Shown here: in pieces, positions 20,893 to 30,330 of the stretch
How the letters are laid out: every line of letters starts with the position of its first letter
How positions within the stretch are numbered: the first letter of the stretch is position 1
DNA from: a virus
DNA length: 30,614 nucleotides
Virus record (IMG/VR): IMGVR_UViG_3300046449_000477
Coordinates: 1 to 30,614 of that record
Reading direction: 5' to 3' (one strand)
The notes under the pieces: model-generated
Told to the model about the DNA's origin: nothing
Databases searched by the model: none
Seen by the model: the letters and a program-made list of their open reading frames with translations, nothing else
Program-made: the position numbers and the translations under genes

Positions 20893-21425
20893 TGGCACTA
20901 TCAAATGATTTAAATAAGAACACGTTAGAAGTTAACTTTTTGTTTGAAATCCATATCAAAGAACAAAGCTTTTACTACACAGATTGTCCTTTTGACTTAG
21001 TTGTTGATGAACAGCGATACAGCAGCTTAAACATTATTAAGAAGTTCGATAACGTAAAAGAGTCAGCAAAACTAGATAGTAAAGGAGTAAAGATTGTACT
21101 TGTTGGGTTAGATGAAACGATTCGAAACTTGTTTGTATCAACAGATGCTTTAAATAGCCAAATCAAGATAATCACAGCATTCAGACAAGGCAATAAAGTT
21201 ACTAGCATTTATAACTATTTTAACGGGTATGTGAAGACAGCTAAGTTCAAATCAGCCAAAAAAAGCGACTTAACAATCACTACAAGCACACAGCTTAATC
21301 TTGATTTTAAAGCTAGTTCACGTACGAACCATAGCGAACAAACATCACGTTACCCAAACGACAACTTCTATAAATACTCGACAATGACGGACATGGAAGT
21401 TAGCTGGAAAAAACAAAACACTTAA
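20892..21425 (+). CDS. Minor tail protein, L / DUF2163-like (177 aa)
   Basis: The protein opens with NTLEVNFLFEIHIKEQSFYYTDCPFDLVVDEQRYSSLN, continues with a beta domain (NLFVSTDALNSQIKIITAF, YNYFNGYVKTAKF), and ends with RYPNDNFYKYSTMTDMEVSWKK. That ending resembles the PxDxFFxxV...IxW close of several phage tail-tip (gp17/18, DUF1833/2163 or lambda L-like) proteins. In those the region often carries Cys residues for an iron-sulphur site, which are absent here. It is co-translated with the gene before. It most likely forms the tail hub ring on which J sits. Confidence 0.72.
   Translation: MALSNDLNKNTLEVNFLFEIHIKEQSFYYTDCPFDLVVDEQRYSSLNIIKKFDNVKESAKLDSKGVKIVLVGLDETIRNLFVSTDALNSQIKIITAFRQGNKVTSIYNYFNGYVKTAKFKSAKKSDLTITTSTQLNLDFKASSRTNHSEQTSRYPNDNFYKYSTMTDMEVSWKKQNT
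21369..21377 (+). promoter_or_regulatory. Late-like box inside the 20892 gene, before J
   Basis: TATAAATAC lies within the coding end of the previous gene, 134 bp before the J start. Coding constraint (FYKYS) could explain it by chance, so it is less certain than the intergenic boxes. Confidence 0.3.
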
Positions 21426-21511
21426 TCTTTTACTTTTACTAAATCTTAAACGGAACTTAGGAGCAAGTACTAAGCAGCTAACACAGAAAGAGTTAACACA
21501 GGAGGCCAAGG

Positions 21512-24500
21512 ATGGCTGAGAAAAACCACAACCCATATTCAACTCAACAACGATCTATTTCAGGTATTAATGCATTCGCATCACCTGATTTTAATGTTGA
21601 GTTACTTAACTATGATCGCTTTCTAGAAACTAAATCAGGCGACAAAAGAAAGCCTGTTATCTATGGTGAAACTCGTACTGGCGGCATCTTAGTATTTCAA
21701 GACTTAGTAGGTCCGAATAAAGATTATTTGCTGCAAGTTTATACAGTATCTGAGGGCGAGATCCACAGTGTACCAGCTGTTTACGTGAATGGTTCTGATT
21801 CACGTAACAGTATGTTTTCAGCTACTGTTGAACAAATAAAAGGTGTGATTGTTAAAAAGCACCCATTTCAAAAAACCACTATTGAATACGACATAAAATA
21901 TCAATCATTCTTTGATACTTTACAGGTAACATCTGGTTCACAGCGTACGATTTACACACAAGTTTCAACAGGTAGAACTGACTACACAACAACACCATTA
22001 ACAATAGCTAAGCTAAGTCCTAAATGGGATGACACTTTCCAAGGTAACGGTTCAGCAGCAGTAGCAGTACTAATAGACTTATCAGCATTTGATGTTGAAC
22101 CAAAGATTGAGTTCAATATTAAAGGGCAGCTAGTTCGTGATATTAGAACTGAATCAAATGAAAAGGTATGGAGTAATAACCCAGCTTTATGTTTGTATGA
22201 TTACCTAACTAACAGTCGCTATGGTGCAGGTAAAGATCCATCTGTATTTGATATCAACAGTTTTATTGAACAAGCAGCAGTATGTGACCAGGTGATTAAC
22301 CTTAAAACAGGTCAAAACTTACTTGCTAACACTAGTGCAAAAACAACGATTAGAGAGAGTGATAGCACGTTAGGCGGTAAGGTTATTAACATCGGTCCAT
22401 CGCGTTTTCGCTCGCGAGCGCGTACTGACTTACATCGTGGCCATATCATTAATGATGGTTATGATGTAGTTGGTTTAATGGCTACTAACTCAAGTGCTGA
22501 AAACACTCAACGCGCACAAGCATTCAACAAGCAAATATTCGAGCAAGCTGGTTATCAAATCACAGACCCTATTCTGTTAATAAACACGCTTAGATATAAG
22601 AGTGGTGGTTTAACTAGTGGTGGTGATTATTATGGTTACGCAATCATCATTAATGCTAATGGCGAGTATGTAGCAGCCCTTGCTGGTAATGAAGATGTTG
22701 AAGTTACAGTTGAGCTAGCAGTTAAAAACAAACCTGTAGGTGATGTAGAGGAATCTGCTCGTTTTAGTTTTAACGGTATCATTGATCAAAGTGAAACCGT
22801 TAAAGATAACGTTGAGAAAATGCTATCTGAAATGAATGCTACTCTACCTCCTTATAACGGTCTTACACACCTAAAATGCCATGTACCATCAACAGTAGTA
22901 AAAACATTCGATTTATCTAACATTATTGGTGATATTGAATATGAGTTCGGTGACAGCGATACAAAATATAACGGTGTACAGGCAACGTATCGAGATCCTA
23001 ACTTTGGTTATACTAATCAATCAGTTGTAACTATTGATAATAGCTATGATGGTGGTGATAGTAATAGCAAAGAGTTTAAAGAGCTTAATCTTAACTTCTG
23101 TAATAGCTATGGACGTGCTCATTACTTAGCGAGTATGTTTTTAAACAAAAGTAAACTACAAGACAGTATTAAGTTCACATCTACACACGTAGGTATCCAG
23201 TATCAAGTAGGTAATATTATTCGCGTTAATGACACTAAGAATAATATTGATCGTGCTTATAGTATTGTTGATAAAATAATCAACACTGATTCAACTGTTA
23301 CGTTGCTCTGCTTAGTTTATGACACTGGTATTTTTGAAGTACTACAGCTAAACATTCCATACGATGCAAACTTACCTTTAACCACAACTACGATCACTGA
23401 ATCATTAGATCCAGTAACTGATTTTACAGTTAAACAGGTCGCTTTTGATGTGGCTGGTAGTGCTGATTTAAGTTGGAAAGCATCAGCAGCAGTAGACCAT
23501 TTTAACATTGAATATAAGACAACTGGTCAATATAAGTTACTAGCTAAAACAAACGATCTTTCATTCAGAGCAGTAAGTTTAAAATCTGGTGCGTATACAT
23601 TTAGGATTCGTGCTTGTAATAAACTTGAAACGCTTGTGAGTGATTACGTATCAGCAACACTAAACATCAATACAAACGTGGTTGAGTTTCCATCTGTTTC
23701 AAATGTGGCAGCAGAGTTTACTAGTGTTGATGCTGTCGTTAAGTGGGATGATTTACGAAATACTGCTTTTGTAGATGATAGTAATCCATTAAGCGTTAAT
23801 AACAGCACTTATCGCCCTTTTATTAGTGGATATGAAGTGCGTGTTTATTCAGGTACAAGTCTACGTAGAACAGAAGTTGTTACTGATCCGTCTTATAGAT
23901 ACACATTAGATAAAAATGCTGCTGATGGATTGAAACGCAGTATAAAGTTCGTTGTCCGTACTATTAACACAATGAATCAAACTGGTTCAGCTACAGCAAC
24001 AGTAACAGTAGTAAACAGCCAAATAGCAGCACCAATCGATGTTGTTGTTAATGTTGATTACGATACTTTCTACGCCAGTACATTTAAGCCTATTGAGCTT
24101 GATTACAATGGTACTCAGTTCCACATGAGCAAAACAAAAGGCTTTACACCAAGCTCAAGTTCTTTAGTCGCTGATGTTAGGGATAATACTTTCAGTAAGA
24201 GTTTGAGTGTAGGTAAGTGGTATTGCCGTATTGGTCATTATGATGTTTTTGATAAAACGGGTATGAACTTTAGTGCTGAAAAAGAGGTTGTTTTAACTGA
24301 AGTTACTTTAGCTGATATTGACGTTGATGGGATTATTGCTGGTATCAATGAATCATTACAAAATGAAGCTGTTGAACGAGCTAGAGTTGATATTCAAAAT
24401 GCTCAAGATGCATTGTTATTAGTAACACAAGAAGCTAGTGATCGTGCAGCAGCTATCCAAGCTGAAACAGTTGCTAGAACTAATGCAGTAGCTAAAGAAG

Positions 24501-27500
24501 CTAGTGATCGTGCTACAGCTATAACAACAGCAGTAGCTAGTGAAACATCTGCTAGAAATACAGCAATCACAGCAGAAGCTACTACTAGAGCTAATGCTAT
24601 TACTGCTGAAGCTAGTGCTCGTCATGATGCGTTGATAGCCGAGGCTAGTGCTCGTGGTACTGCTATTAGTAATGAAGCTAAATCACGTTCAGATGCAGAT
24701 GGTGCTTTATCATCACGTGTTGATGTTATTAGTGCAGCTACTGGTTCAAATGCAGCAGCAATAACAGCTGAAGCAACAGCTAGGACTAATGCTGACAGTG
24801 CTTTATCAACAAGAGTAGATAGTGTACTTGCTAAAAGTAATGCTAACTCAGCATCAATAAGCTCAGAAGTGACAGCTAGAACTAATGCAGATAGTGCTTT
24901 ATCAACACGAGTAGATAGCGTACTTGCTAAAAGTGATGCTAACTCAGCTTCTATTACATCATTAACTAAAACTGTTACTGATAATAACTCAGCTACCGCG
25001 ACACGTATTGATACAGTTGAAGCTACTGCTTTAACGCAAGCAGAAAACGCAGAGACAAGCGCTAAAACATTTGCTACAGCTAGTGTTAATACAGAAAAGA
25101 ATGCGCGTATAACAGCAGACAGCGCGTTAACGACACGTATAGATACTGTTACTGCTACAGCAGATAAAAACAAAGCTGATATTGTTACTGTTAACACTGC
25201 GTTGACTACTAAAGAGCAAGCTTTAGCTCAAAGCATTACTAACGTTCAAGCTAATGTTGATGGCGTTGATGGAAAGTTAACAACTGAAAAGACTGCTAGA
25301 TCAACAGCTGATACTGCTTTATCAACACGTATCGATACTGTTACTTCAACAGCTAACAAAAACAAAGCAGATATCGTTACTGTTAACACTGCATTTGCAA
25401 CAGCTGATAGTGCTTTATCAACTCGCATTGATACAGTTACTGCTACAGCTAATAAAAACAAAGCAGATATTGTTACAGTTAACACTTCTTTAGCTACTAA
25501 AGAAGCTGCTTTAGCATCAAGTATCAATACTGTTCAAGCTAATGTTGATGGTGTTGATGGAAAGTTAACAACTGAAAAGACAGCACGTACAACTGCTGAC
25601 ACAGCTTTATCAAGTCGTATTGATACTGTTACTGCTACTGCTAATAAAAACAAGGCAGATATCACAACTGTTAACACGGCTTTAGCTGATGCAAATACTG
25701 CTTTCGCTTCATCTTTAACAAGTATGGAAACAGCAGTAAAAGCAGATGCAACTACTAAAGCAGACGCAGCGAAAGCAGCGGCACTAGTAACAGCAGCAGC
25801 TGATGCTAAAACTAAAGCAGATGCAGCGCTAGCAGCAGCTAAAACAGATGCAACTACCAAAGCTAATAGTGCTGAATCAAATGCAAAAGTAGCAGCAGCA
25901 ACAGATGCAGCGAATAAAGCAGCACAAGCACTAGTAGATGCTAAAGCATACGCTGATACTAAAAAGACAGAAGCAGCTACTTATACCAATAGTAAGTATG
26001 ACGCAGCAGTTCAACTTATTAATAATAAAGATAGTGCTCAAGCATCAGCACTAACCAGTATGGAAGCATCGGTTAAAACTTATGCCGATAGTATTAAATC
26101 AGGTATTAATATATTCCATGCTGATTATTCATATATCGATCCATTAAACCCACCACCAACACAACAAGGTGGTAATGGAACATTTGATTGGTCAAATGCA
26201 TCAGTTGGTACAGGTGAAAACTCAACGCGCGGTATTGGTGCTGTTCATTTAAAAGTAGATGCTTCTGGTACTGAAAAGTTTGTTTTCTTATGTGAAAATG
26301 CATCAAAACCAAATATTAAAATCAAACCAAATAACAAGTGGATTTTAAGTGCATGGGTTTATTCTGTAGGTGGTGGTGTAGTTCAGTTGTATCTAAGAAC
26401 ACCGCTAAAATACTATGTTGTTGCTAGAAACGTTCCAGCTGGTGTTTGGACACGTATTAGTGGAGTGGTTAATCTGGATGGTGATTTATCTACTGAGGCA
26501 TTAGTTCGCATAGATGCTGATGGTTCAAATCACGAACTATATGCTACTGATTTTATGGTTGAAGTTGCTCCAGATGCAACATCATCCGTCCCGAGTATAT
26601 ATTCACCTGCTATTGGTGGACTTATATCTAAAGATGAAGCAGCTACTTATACGAATAGTAAGTACGACCAAGCAGTTACTTTGATTAATAGTAAAGACTC
26701 AGCACAAGCATCATCGTTAACAGCAATGGAAACAGCAGTAAAAGCTGATTCAAAATCTAAAGCTGACGCAGCAGAAGCAGCAGCTAAACTAGCAGCAGCA
26801 GCTGACGCTAAAACTAAAGCAGACAACGCTTTAATCGCAGCTAAAAGTGATGCAACTACTAAAGCTAATAATGCAGAATCAGCAGCTAAACTAGCAGCAG
26901 CACAAGATGCAGCTAATAAAGCAGCACAGGCACTAGTAGATGCTAAAAAATATGCAGACGATAAAAAAACTGAAGCAGCTACTTATACCAATAGTAAGTA
27001 TGACGCAGCAGTTCAACTGATTAATACAAAAGACTCAGCTCAATCATCTGCATTAACAAGTATGGAAGCTAGTGTAAAAACTGATGCGACTAACAAAGTT
27101 AACGCAGCTAGTGAAATAGCTAGTTCAATGTATAACTTAATACCTGATGCTGGTTTTGAGAAACCATTTAAAGATGGTTTACCACTCGGATTCGACTCAA
27201 CCGCAGGTAGTATTTCAACTTCGCTTATTACGGTTAAATCACGTGATGCATCTGATGTTTGGGGTTTAGATTATAACGGACTAACTGGTGAGATATCACA
27301 AGGTGCTCCTGATGGAACTAACCTAGGTAAGTATCGTGAAATAAGATCTCTACCTATATCAGTAACAGCAGGGCAGCGTATAGGCTTTAGTGTTTATGCA
27401 GGTGTTCATCGTTGTAAAGTGTCTGCGTTCATTTATTTCTTTGATAAAGATAACAGTATTGTTGGTAATAGTGGTTTTGGTAATAATGATAATGAAGTTA

Positions 27501-30235
27501 ATGGTGGTAAAAACTTATCTAACTATAAACGCTTATCAAGTTATAAAGATGTTCCTGATGGAGCTGTTTATGCTAGAGGTGTTTTGAGAAAGTTTAACAC
27601 TGATCAAGGCCAAGAAAGTTCATTTGTTTTTTATGTCATGCCGCAAATATCACTGTGGGGTGCTTCGCAAACAACACCACCTACTTGGTGTAATACTGCT
27701 AAGGTAGATGCTGCTATAGTTGGAGCAGATCCAGCAGGTTCAGCTGATGCAGCACTAACAGCCGCTAAAACATATTCAAACAGCAAATACGATCAATCTG
27801 TTGAGCTTATTAATAGTAAAGATGCAGCACAAGCTACATTAATCACTTCACTAGAAACTAATATTACTCGTGTTAGTGATAATAGTGAGCAGCAAGTATC
27901 TGACGATTGTATTTTTAATAGTCGTTTTACATTAAAGAACAAAGAGAATAGACCTACTGGTTGGTTCGCTACTTACACAAACGCAACTCCTAATAATATT
28001 GGATATGCTACGAATGCAGCAGATGGCGCGTATTTAAAACACCCAACTGATTCAAGTATTGGTATGTGTTCAACAGCGTTTAGAGTACGTGATGGTGTTG
28101 AGTATATTATTCGCATTCGTGTAAAAGCTGATGTTGCTAAATCAAACGGCTTTTATTTTAGAATGCAGGAATACGATGCAGAGTTACCGCGCGGTAAAGT
28201 AGCTATTGGTAACTCAACTAGTGAAGCCGTTGTTCAGCAAAGTACACGTCAAATAACGTCATTTCATGAAAACAAAGACATAACCACTTCATGGAAAGAG
28301 TTAACGTGGACTTATAAACCAACAGTAACAGCACAATACGCTAGCGCATTATTAATGAACTGGGATGGTATGGGTGCTGGTAACGCTTTGTATATTGATT
28401 ATGTGAGTATTGAAGCTGTTGTATCGAAAGACTACACCAACGCCAAATACGACCAAGCTGTCACATTGATTAATAATAAAGATAGTGCTCAAGCTACCGC
28501 GTTAACCACTATGGAAGCTACTGTAAAAAGTTATGCTGATAGCATTAAATCTGGTGTGAATATCATCCATGCTGATTATGCGTATATCGATCCACTTAAT
28601 CCTCCACCACTTCAAAAAGGTGGTACGGGTACAGTTGATTGGTCAAATGCAGCAGTTGGTACAGGTGAAAACTCAACGCGCGGTATTGGTGCATTACATA
28701 TTGTTTCAACCAATGGAACTGAGTGTTATGCGTTTTTATCGGATAGCGCTGTTGGTAACAACAACATCAAGATTAAGCCAAATAATAAATGGATAGCTAG
28801 TGCTTGGGTTTACTCAGTAACTGGTGGCCAAGTTCAGATTTATTTGCGCACAATGAAACCTGCTTACTACGCAGTAACGAAAGTGATTCCTGCTGGTGAG
28901 TGGACTCGTATTAGTGGTGTATTGAACTTAACGGGTGATTTATCAACTGAGTGTGTTATGCGCCTAGATGCTGATGGCGTAGGTCATGAAGCTTATTTTA
29001 CTGATGCGATGATTGAAGTTGTATCAAATAATAACTCAACTGAACCCAGCGTATATTCACCGCCTGTTGGTGGTTTAATATCAAAAACAGAAGCTGTTAC
29101 ATATACAAACAGTAAGTATGACCAAGCCGTACAGCTTGTTACTACAACTGATAGTGCTATGGCTACTCGTGTTGATGGTTTAACTACAACAGTAGGCAAT
29201 AACACCTCAAGCGTTAATACTTTAAGTACTAGCGTTAACGGATTAAAAGCTGAATACACGGTTAAGGTTAACTCAGTTGGTCATGTTGCTGGTATTGGTT
29301 TAAGTAGTGGGCCAATGGGAAGTGCTTTCATAGCACAAGCAGATCGTATTGTTCTTGCTAACAGTACTGGTGGCAGTGGTGTTGCGCCATTTAAGCTAGT
29401 GAATAACGTTGTTTATTTGAATACAGCAGTGATTCAAAACGCGAGTATTACAACTGCTCACGTAGGACAGCTTGAAGCTAGTAACATCAAAGCTGGTGCT
29501 ATTAATGCTACTCACATACTTGGTGATACGATTACAGGCGATAAAATCAAAGCTGGCACAAAAATATCATCACCTATCATTGAGGGTGGTCAGGTGCGCT
29601 TACTAGGCACTAACTATATGGAGATTAGTTCAGCTACTCCATTTGGTCCTGATAGTTTAGTGAAATGGTGTGGTGCTAAGTTAATGTCAGGTAGTGAGCC
29701 AAACTTTGCAGCGTTAAGAAAATCGAATGCTACTCAGTATGTAACAGCTAATGGTGATGCTTACTTTGGTGGTGCTTTATCAGCTGGTATTTTAAAGAAT
29801 GGTTTAGATACCACTTTATTAACTCCTTATACTGTTGGTTCTTATATGAACGAAGTTGGGCCGTTCTCAAGTAATGGCAAAGCGAAGAATGTTGTTGTTT
29901 CATATAACGAGCATGGTGTATCAACTTCGTCATCATCACCCGGATCTAGTCTTACACAGCAAAAGCTTCAATGGCAGCTTGAACGCTCTATTAATGGTGG
30001 TTCGTGGGTTACAGTTAGTTCAGGTACTTTTACTGGACCAACTACATCAGATTATGACGCTGAAACAAATAGATACACGATTATGGGTTACTGTAATGGT
30101 TCAACTACATTCACAGATAACACTACCACAGTAGGCACTTATGCTTATCGTATTAAAGTTCTAGCGTTTACTAGATTCCACGCCACATCAAGCGTAACTA
30201 CTCAAGTATTATCGCTAATATCAACAGAGCAATAA
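21512..30235 (+). CDS. Tail tip / host-specificity protein J-like, giant (2907 aa)
   Basis: It should form the trimeric tail tip and bind the receptor. Residues 1-625 are the J-like hub (Phage-tail_3-like). Fibronectin III-like domains follow at about 629-720 and 726-836, and a further beta domain at 837-930. Residues 940-1530 are Ala-rich coiled-coil repeats (ITAEATARxNA, then ADxALSTRIDTVTATANKNKAD). Four beta-sandwich inserts of about 170-200 residues lie at about 1530-1710, 1874-2070, 2128-2306 and 2349-2528, joined by YTNSKYDQAVxLINxKDSAQA coiled-coil linkers. The first and fourth are near copies. Residues 2528-2716 resemble DUF1983 (AEYTVKVNSVGHVAGIGL, then GAINATHILGDTITGDKI), and a variable tip domain ends the protein. 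Lambda J has 1132 residues. Strong site AGGAGGCCAAGG before ATG. Confidence 0.93.
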   Translation: MAEKNHNPYSTQQRSISGINAFASPDFNVELLNYDRFLETKSGDKRKPVIYGETRTGGILVFQDLVGPNKDYLLQVYTVSEGEIHSVPAVYVNGSDSRNSMFSATVEQIKGVIVKKHPFQKTTIEYDIKYQSFFDTLQVTSGSQRTIYTQVSTGRTDYTTTPLTIAKLSPKWDDTFQGNGSAAVAVLIDLSAFDVEPKIEFNIKGQLVRDIRTESNEKVWSNNPALCLYDYLTNSRYGAGKDPSVFDINSFIEQAAVCDQVINLKTGQNLLANTSAKTTIRESDSTLGGKVINIGPSRFRSRARTDLHRGHIINDGYDVVGLMATNSSAENTQRAQAFNKQIFEQAGYQITDPILLINTLRYKSGGLTSGGDYYGYAIIINANGEYVAALAGNEDVEVTVELAVKNKPVGDVEESARFSFNGIIDQSETVKDNVEKMLSEMNATLPPYNGLTHLKCHVPSTVVKTFDLSNIIGDIEYEFGDSDTKYNGVQATYRDPNFGYTNQSVVTIDNSYDGGDSNSKEFKELNLNFCNSYGRAHYLASMFLNKSKLQDSIKFTSTHVGIQYQVGNIIRVNDTKNNIDRAYSIVDKIINTDSTVTLLCLVYDTGIFEVLQLNIPYDANLPLTTTTITESLDPVTDFTVKQVAFDVAGSADLSWKASAAVDHFNIEYKTTGQYKLLAKTNDLSFRAVSLKSGAYTFRIRACNKLETLVSDYVSATLNINTNVVEFPSVSNVAAEFTSVDAVVKWDDLRNTAFVDDSNPLSVNNSTYRPFISGYEVRVYSGTSLRRTEVVTDPSYRYTLDKNAADGLKRSIKFVVRTINTMNQTGSATATVTVVNSQIAAPIDVVVNVDYDTFYASTFKPIELDYNGTQFHMSKTKGFTPSSSSLVADVRDNTFSKSLSVGKWYCRIGHYDVFDKTGMNFSAEKEVVLTEVTLADIDVDGIIAGINESLQNEAVERARVDIQNAQDALLLVTQEASDRAAAIQAETVARTNAVAKEASDRATAITTAVASETSARNTAITAEATTRANAITAEASARHDALIAEASARGTAISNEAKSRSDADGALSSRVDVISAATGSNAAAITAEATARTNADSALSTRVDSVLAKSNANSASISSEVTARTNADSALSTRVDSVLAKSDANSASITSLTKTVTDNNSATATRIDTVEATALTQAENAETSAKTFATASVNTEKNARITADSALTTRIDTVTATADKNKADIVTVNTALTTKEQALAQSITNVQANVDGVDGKLTTEKTARSTADTALSTRIDTVTSTANKNKADIVTVNTAFATADSALSTRIDTVTATANKNKADIVTVNTSLATKEAALASSINTVQANVDGVDGKLTTEKTARTTADTALSSRIDTVTATANKNKADITTVNTALADANTAFASSLTSMETAVKADATTKADAAKAAALVTAAADAKTKADAALAAAKTDATTKANSAESNAKVAAATDAANKAAQALVDAKAYADTKKTEAATYTNSKYDAAVQLINNKDSAQASALTSMEASVKTYADSIKSGINIFHADYSYIDPLNPPPTQQGGNGTFDWSNASVGTGENSTRGIGAVHLKVDASGTEKFVFLCENASKPNIKIKPNNKWILSAWVYSVGGGVVQLYLRTPLKYYVVARNVPAGVWTRISGVVNLDGDLSTEALVRIDADGSNHELYATDFMVEVAPDATSSVPSIYSPAIGGLISKDEAATYTNSKYDQAVTLINSKDSAQASSLTAMETAVKADSKSKADAAEAAAKLAAAADAKTKADNALIAAKSDATTKANNAESAAKLAAAQDAANKAAQALVDAKKYADDKKTEAATYTNSKYDAAVQLINTKDSAQSSALTSMEASVKTDATNKVNAASEIASSMYNLIPDAGFEKPFKDGLPLGFDSTAGSISTSLITVKSRDASDVWGLDYNGLTGEISQGAPDGTNLGKYREIRSLPISVTAGQRIGFSVYAGVHRCKVSAFIYFFDKDNSIVGNSGFGNNDNEVNGGKNLSNYKRLSSYKDVPDGAVYARGVLRKFNTDQGQESSFVFYVMPQISLWGASQTTPPTWCNTAKVDAAIVGADPAGSADAALTAAKTYSNSKYDQSVELINSKDAAQATLITSLETNITRVSDNSEQQVSDDCIFNSRFTLKNKENRPTGWFATYTNATPNNIGYATNAADGAYLKHPTDSSIGMCSTAFRVRDGVEYIIRIRVKADVAKSNGFYFRMQEYDAELPRGKVAIGNSTSEAVVQQSTRQITSFHENKDITTSWKELTWTYKPTVTAQYASALLMNWDGMGAGNALYIDYVSIEAVVSKDYTNAKYDQAVTLINNKDSAQATALTTMEATVKSYADSIKSGVNIIHADYAYIDPLNPPPLQKGGTGTVDWSNAAVGTGENSTRGIGALHIVSTNGTECYAFLSDSAVGNNNIKIKPNNKWIASAWVYSVTGGQVQIYLRTMKPAYYAVTKVIPAGEWTRISGVLNLTGDLSTECVMRLDADGVGHEAYFTDAMIEVVSNNNSTEPSVYSPPVGGLISKTEAVTYTNSKYDQAVQLVTTTDSAMATRVDGLTTTVGNNTSSVNTLSTSVNGLKAEYTVKVNSVGHVAGIGLSSGPMGSAFIAQADRIVLANSTGGSGVAPFKLVNNVVYLNTAVIQNASITTAHVGQLEASNIKAGAINATHILGDTITGDKIKAGTKISSPIIEGGQVRLLGTNYMEISSATPFGPDSLVKWCGAKLMSGSEPNFAALRKSNATQYVTANGDAYFGGALSAGILKNGLDTTLLTPYTVGSYMNEVGPFSSNGKAKNVVVSYNEHGVSTSSSSPGSSLTQQKLQWQLERSINGGSWVTVSSGTFTGPTTSDYDAETNRYTIMGYCNGSTTFTDNTTTVGTYAYRIKVLAFTRFHATSSVTTQVLSLISTEQ
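24335..25730 (+). repeat. Tandem coding repeats of the J coiled-coil region
   Basis: The DNA repeats imperfect units encoding ITAEATAR-type 11-residue motifs, then blocks of about 33-75 residues with ALSTRIDTVTATANKNKAD and VQANVDGVDGKLTTEKTAR. Copies differ mostly at silent positions, so they arose by duplication and have since drifted under protein-level selection. Confidence 0.85.
26102..26640 (+). repeat. Duplicated beta-sandwich insert of J, copy A
   Basis: This segment encodes a domain (HADYSYIDPLNPPP, then GTGENSTRGIGAVH, ending in PSIYSPA.GGLIS) repeated at 28557-29095. About 40 bases (26202-26241 and 28653-28692) are identical; the rest has many silent changes. Confidence 0.85.
28557..29095 (+). 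repeat. Duplicated beta-sandwich insert of J, copy B
   Basis: The second copy of the 26102-26640 domain, with the same start (HADYAYIDPLNPPP) and end (PSVYSPPVGGLIS). It lies just before the DUF1983-like region. Confidence 0.85.
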
Positions 30236-30241
30236 GGGATA

Positions 30242-30265
30242 GCCTGCTGTAGAAGTACAGCAGGC
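30242..30265 (+). other. Perfect 10-bp stem-loop after J
   Basis: GCCTGCTGTA (30242-30251) pairs with TACAGCAGGC (30256-30265) around GAAG. There is no T-run; AACAAGGAGG, the ribosome-binding site of the next frame, follows directly. Its likely role is 3' protection of the J message or a processing site rather than classical termination. Confidence 0.7.
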
Positions 30266-30279
30266 AACAAGGAGGTTTT

Positions 30280-30330
30280 ATGAAATCGTTATCAAGCGAA
30301 GTATTAGGTGATTTATGGATAATCAAATAA
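30280..30330 (+). CDS. 16-residue leader peptide, probable coupling ORF
   Basis: ATG at 30280 stands four bases after a perfect AAGGAGG (30269-30275) and opens a 16-codon frame (MKSLSSEVLGDLWIIK). Its end overlaps the start of the membrane protein gene at 30315. The strong site and overlap suggest translation of this frame brings ribosomes to the next start, which itself has only AGGTG. It may also be a small functional peptide. Confidence 0.45.
   Translation: MKSLSSEVLGDLWIIK

Noticed and set aside
24419-25860. Long minus-strand open frames opposite the J coiled-coil region
   Set aside because: They are Ala/Ser/Val-rich shadows of the repeated Ala/Thr codons on the plus strand, without ribosome-binding sites.
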